Source: an uncultured Oscillospiraceae bacterium (GTDB lineage: Bacteria > Bacillota > Clostridia > Oscillospirales > Oscillospiraceae). Taken from it: a DNA stretch of 7,200 bases. Numbering within the stretch: position 1 is the stretch's first letter; every line of letters starts with the position of its first letter. This document shows positions 6,409-7,200 of the stretch, piece after piece. Location: contig CAKTOH010000040.1 in NCBI GenBank assembly GCA_934589705.1, positions 1 through 7,200 on the forward strand, given 5' to 3'. Made by a program: the position numbers and the translations under genes. The notes under the pieces were generated by a model, which made no database searches, was not told the origin of the DNA, and saw only the letters and a program-made list of their open reading frames with translations.

Positions 6409-6849
6409 TTAGACCACCTCGGCCTTTCCGCCTGCCTGCTCAATCTTTTCCTTGGCAGACTCAGAGAAAGCCGCAGCCTTAACAGTTACCTTCTTGGTCA
6501 GGTTGCCGTTGCCCAGGATCTTCAGACCGTTGGGGCACTCGGCGATGATGCCGTTTTCAATCAGCGCGGCGGCATCGATAACGGCACCGTCCTCAAAGGC
6601 GTTCAGAGCAATGACGTTCACAGCAGTCAGAGGCTTGGCGAACACATTGATGAAGCCCCGCTTGGGGATCCGGCGAACCAGAGGCATCTGGCCGCCTTCA
6701 AAGCCCACACGGACCTTGCCGCCGGAACGAGCCTTCTGACCCTTGTGGCCACGGCCGCCGGTCTTGCCGTTGCCGCTGCCATGGCCGCGGCCCTTACGCT
6801 TGCCGATCTGAGTGGAACCGGCAACGGGAGAAAGTTCATGAAGCTTCAT
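6409..6849 (-). CDS. rplO: 50S ribosomal protein L15
   Basis: L15 is a late-assembling protein of the large subunit whose long extended N-terminal arm threads through 23S rRNA. The 146-residue length is typical. The N-terminal arm (about 1-50) shows the family pattern MKLHELSP, then the Gly/Lys/Arg-rich [22 protein letters not shown] stretch, split here across residues 17-38. [17 protein letters not shown] follows around 50-66. The globular C-terminal domain contains the [16 protein letters not shown] segment. The ATG has an AAGGAGGAG Shine-Dalgarno that overlaps the stop of rpmD. The TAA stop abuts the GTG of secY directly. Confidence 0.98.
   Translation of the reverse strand: MKLHELSPVAGSTQIGKRKGRGHGSGNGKTGGRGHKGQKARSGGKVRVGFEGGQMPLVRRIPKRGFINVFAKPLTAVNVIALNAFEDGAVIDAAALIENGIIAECPNGLKILGNGNLTKKVTVKAAAFSESAKEKIEQAGGKAEVV
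6414..6420 (-). promoter_or_regulatory. Ribosome binding site for the GTG start of secY
   Basis: GAGGTGG on the minus strand lies inside the final codons of rplO, 5-6 bases before the GTG start of secY. Because the site is covered by ribosomes finishing rplO, secY is expected to be initiated mainly by terminating or closely following ribosomes (inference). Confidence 0.7.
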
Positions 6850-6864
6850 TTCTTCTTCTCCTCC

Positions 6865-7047
6865 TTATTCAACTTCGGTGACCTGGAGCAGATAGCCGAT
6901 CTTGGCGATCTTACCACGGGTCTGGGTGTTGTCGGGCTGGATGGTGACCTGGCCAATCTTCCGCAGTCCCAGGGACTCGGCAGTGGCGATGTGCTTCTCC
7001 AGGCGACCGTTCAGGCTCTTAACAAGTGTGATCTTCAGGTTTGCCAT
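6865..7047 (-). CDS. rpmD: 50S ribosomal protein L30
   Basis: This 60-residue large-subunit protein matches the compact bacterial L30, a ferredoxin-like fold. Visible family features are the initial [11 protein letters not shown] strand (5-15), the helix with [15 protein letters not shown] (19-33), and the closing [14 protein letters not shown] strand. The AAGGAGGG Shine-Dalgarno overlaps the TAA stop of rpsE, and the gap to rpsE is 14 bases. rplO follows after 15 bases. rpsE-rpmD-rplO-secY is the standard spc operon order. It is intact at normal length. Confidence 0.97.
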   Translation of the reverse strand: MANLKITLVKSLNGRLEKHIATAESLGLRKIGQVTIQPDNTQTRGKIAKIGYLLQVTEVE

Positions 7048-7061
7048 GTTAATTGCCCTCC

Positions 7062-7200
7062 TTAACCAACGATTTCTTCTACGCTCTTACCACGGACAGC
7101 AGCAACCTGCTCGGGGGAACGCAGGGAAGTCAGGCCAGCCATAGTGGCCTTGACAACGTTCTGGGGATTGTTGGAACGCAGGCACTTGGCGCAGATGTTC
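7062..7200 (-). CDS. rpsE: 30S ribosomal protein S5, C-terminal part
   Basis: The gene runs off the window at its 5' side. The last 45 residues and the TAA stop are visible. They read [20 protein letters not shown], then [20 protein letters not shown] and EEIVG, which match the S5 C-terminal domain (canonical pattern AKSLGSxNPxNVVxAT and RGKxVEE). S5 lies near the mRNA entry channel and affects decoding fidelity. The two cysteines three residues apart in the AKSL-equivalent segment are less usual for S5. The identity is firm from the motif and from its position directly before rpmD. The N-terminal RNA-binding domain is outside the window. Confidence 0.95.
   Translation of the reverse strand, partial: NICAKCLRSNNPQNVVKATMAGLTSLRSPEQVAAVRGKSVEEIVG

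Overview
The window is the distal half of a bacterial ribosomal-protein superoperon (the spc and alpha operons joined), read entirely on the minus strand, followed by a separately promoted tRNA gene. Gene order along the minus strand is rpsE (3' end only), rpmD, rplO, secY, adk, map, a small KOW-domain protein gene, infA, rpmJ, rpsM, rpsK, rpsD, rpoA, rplQ, a terminator, a sigma-A-type promoter, and tRNA-Thr(GGT). This order, with adk, map, the KOW gene and infA between secY and rpmJ and with rpsD inside the operon, is typical of Bacillota, class Clostridia. Moderately high GC, strong AAGGAGG Shine-Dalgarno sites and the divergent type of S4 and adenylate kinase suggest an Oscillospirales-like gut clostridium. 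The rank below class is inference from memory of the families, not from a search.

Layout: 7200-5134 holds the spc part (S5 tail, L30, L15 and the SecY translocon channel). 5115-3195 holds adenylate kinase, methionine aminopeptidase, the KOW protein and IF1. 3158-209 holds the alpha part (L36, S13, S11, S4, RNA polymerase alpha, L17). Positions 208-77 hold the operon terminator and the tRNA promoter, and 76-1 holds the tRNA. No gap exceeds about 130 bases. The genes are tightly packed: a 4-base overlap at adk/map, zero spacing at rplO/secY, and several junctions where the Shine-Dalgarno overlaps the stop codon of the gene upstream. Translational coupling is therefore likely throughout.

Together the products make ribosomal subunits, start translation (IF1), trim the initiator methionine (Map), insert membrane proteins (SecY), balance adenine nucleotides (Adk) and supply the assembly scaffold of RNA polymerase (RpoA).

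I found no undescribed system here. All genes appear intact and housekeeping. The points most worth a second look are a TTCG-capped hairpin just before the rpoA ribosome binding site, TTG and GTG starts on infA and secY, the poorly characterised KOW protein, an atypical S4 N-terminus, and an exact consensus promoter driving the tRNA.
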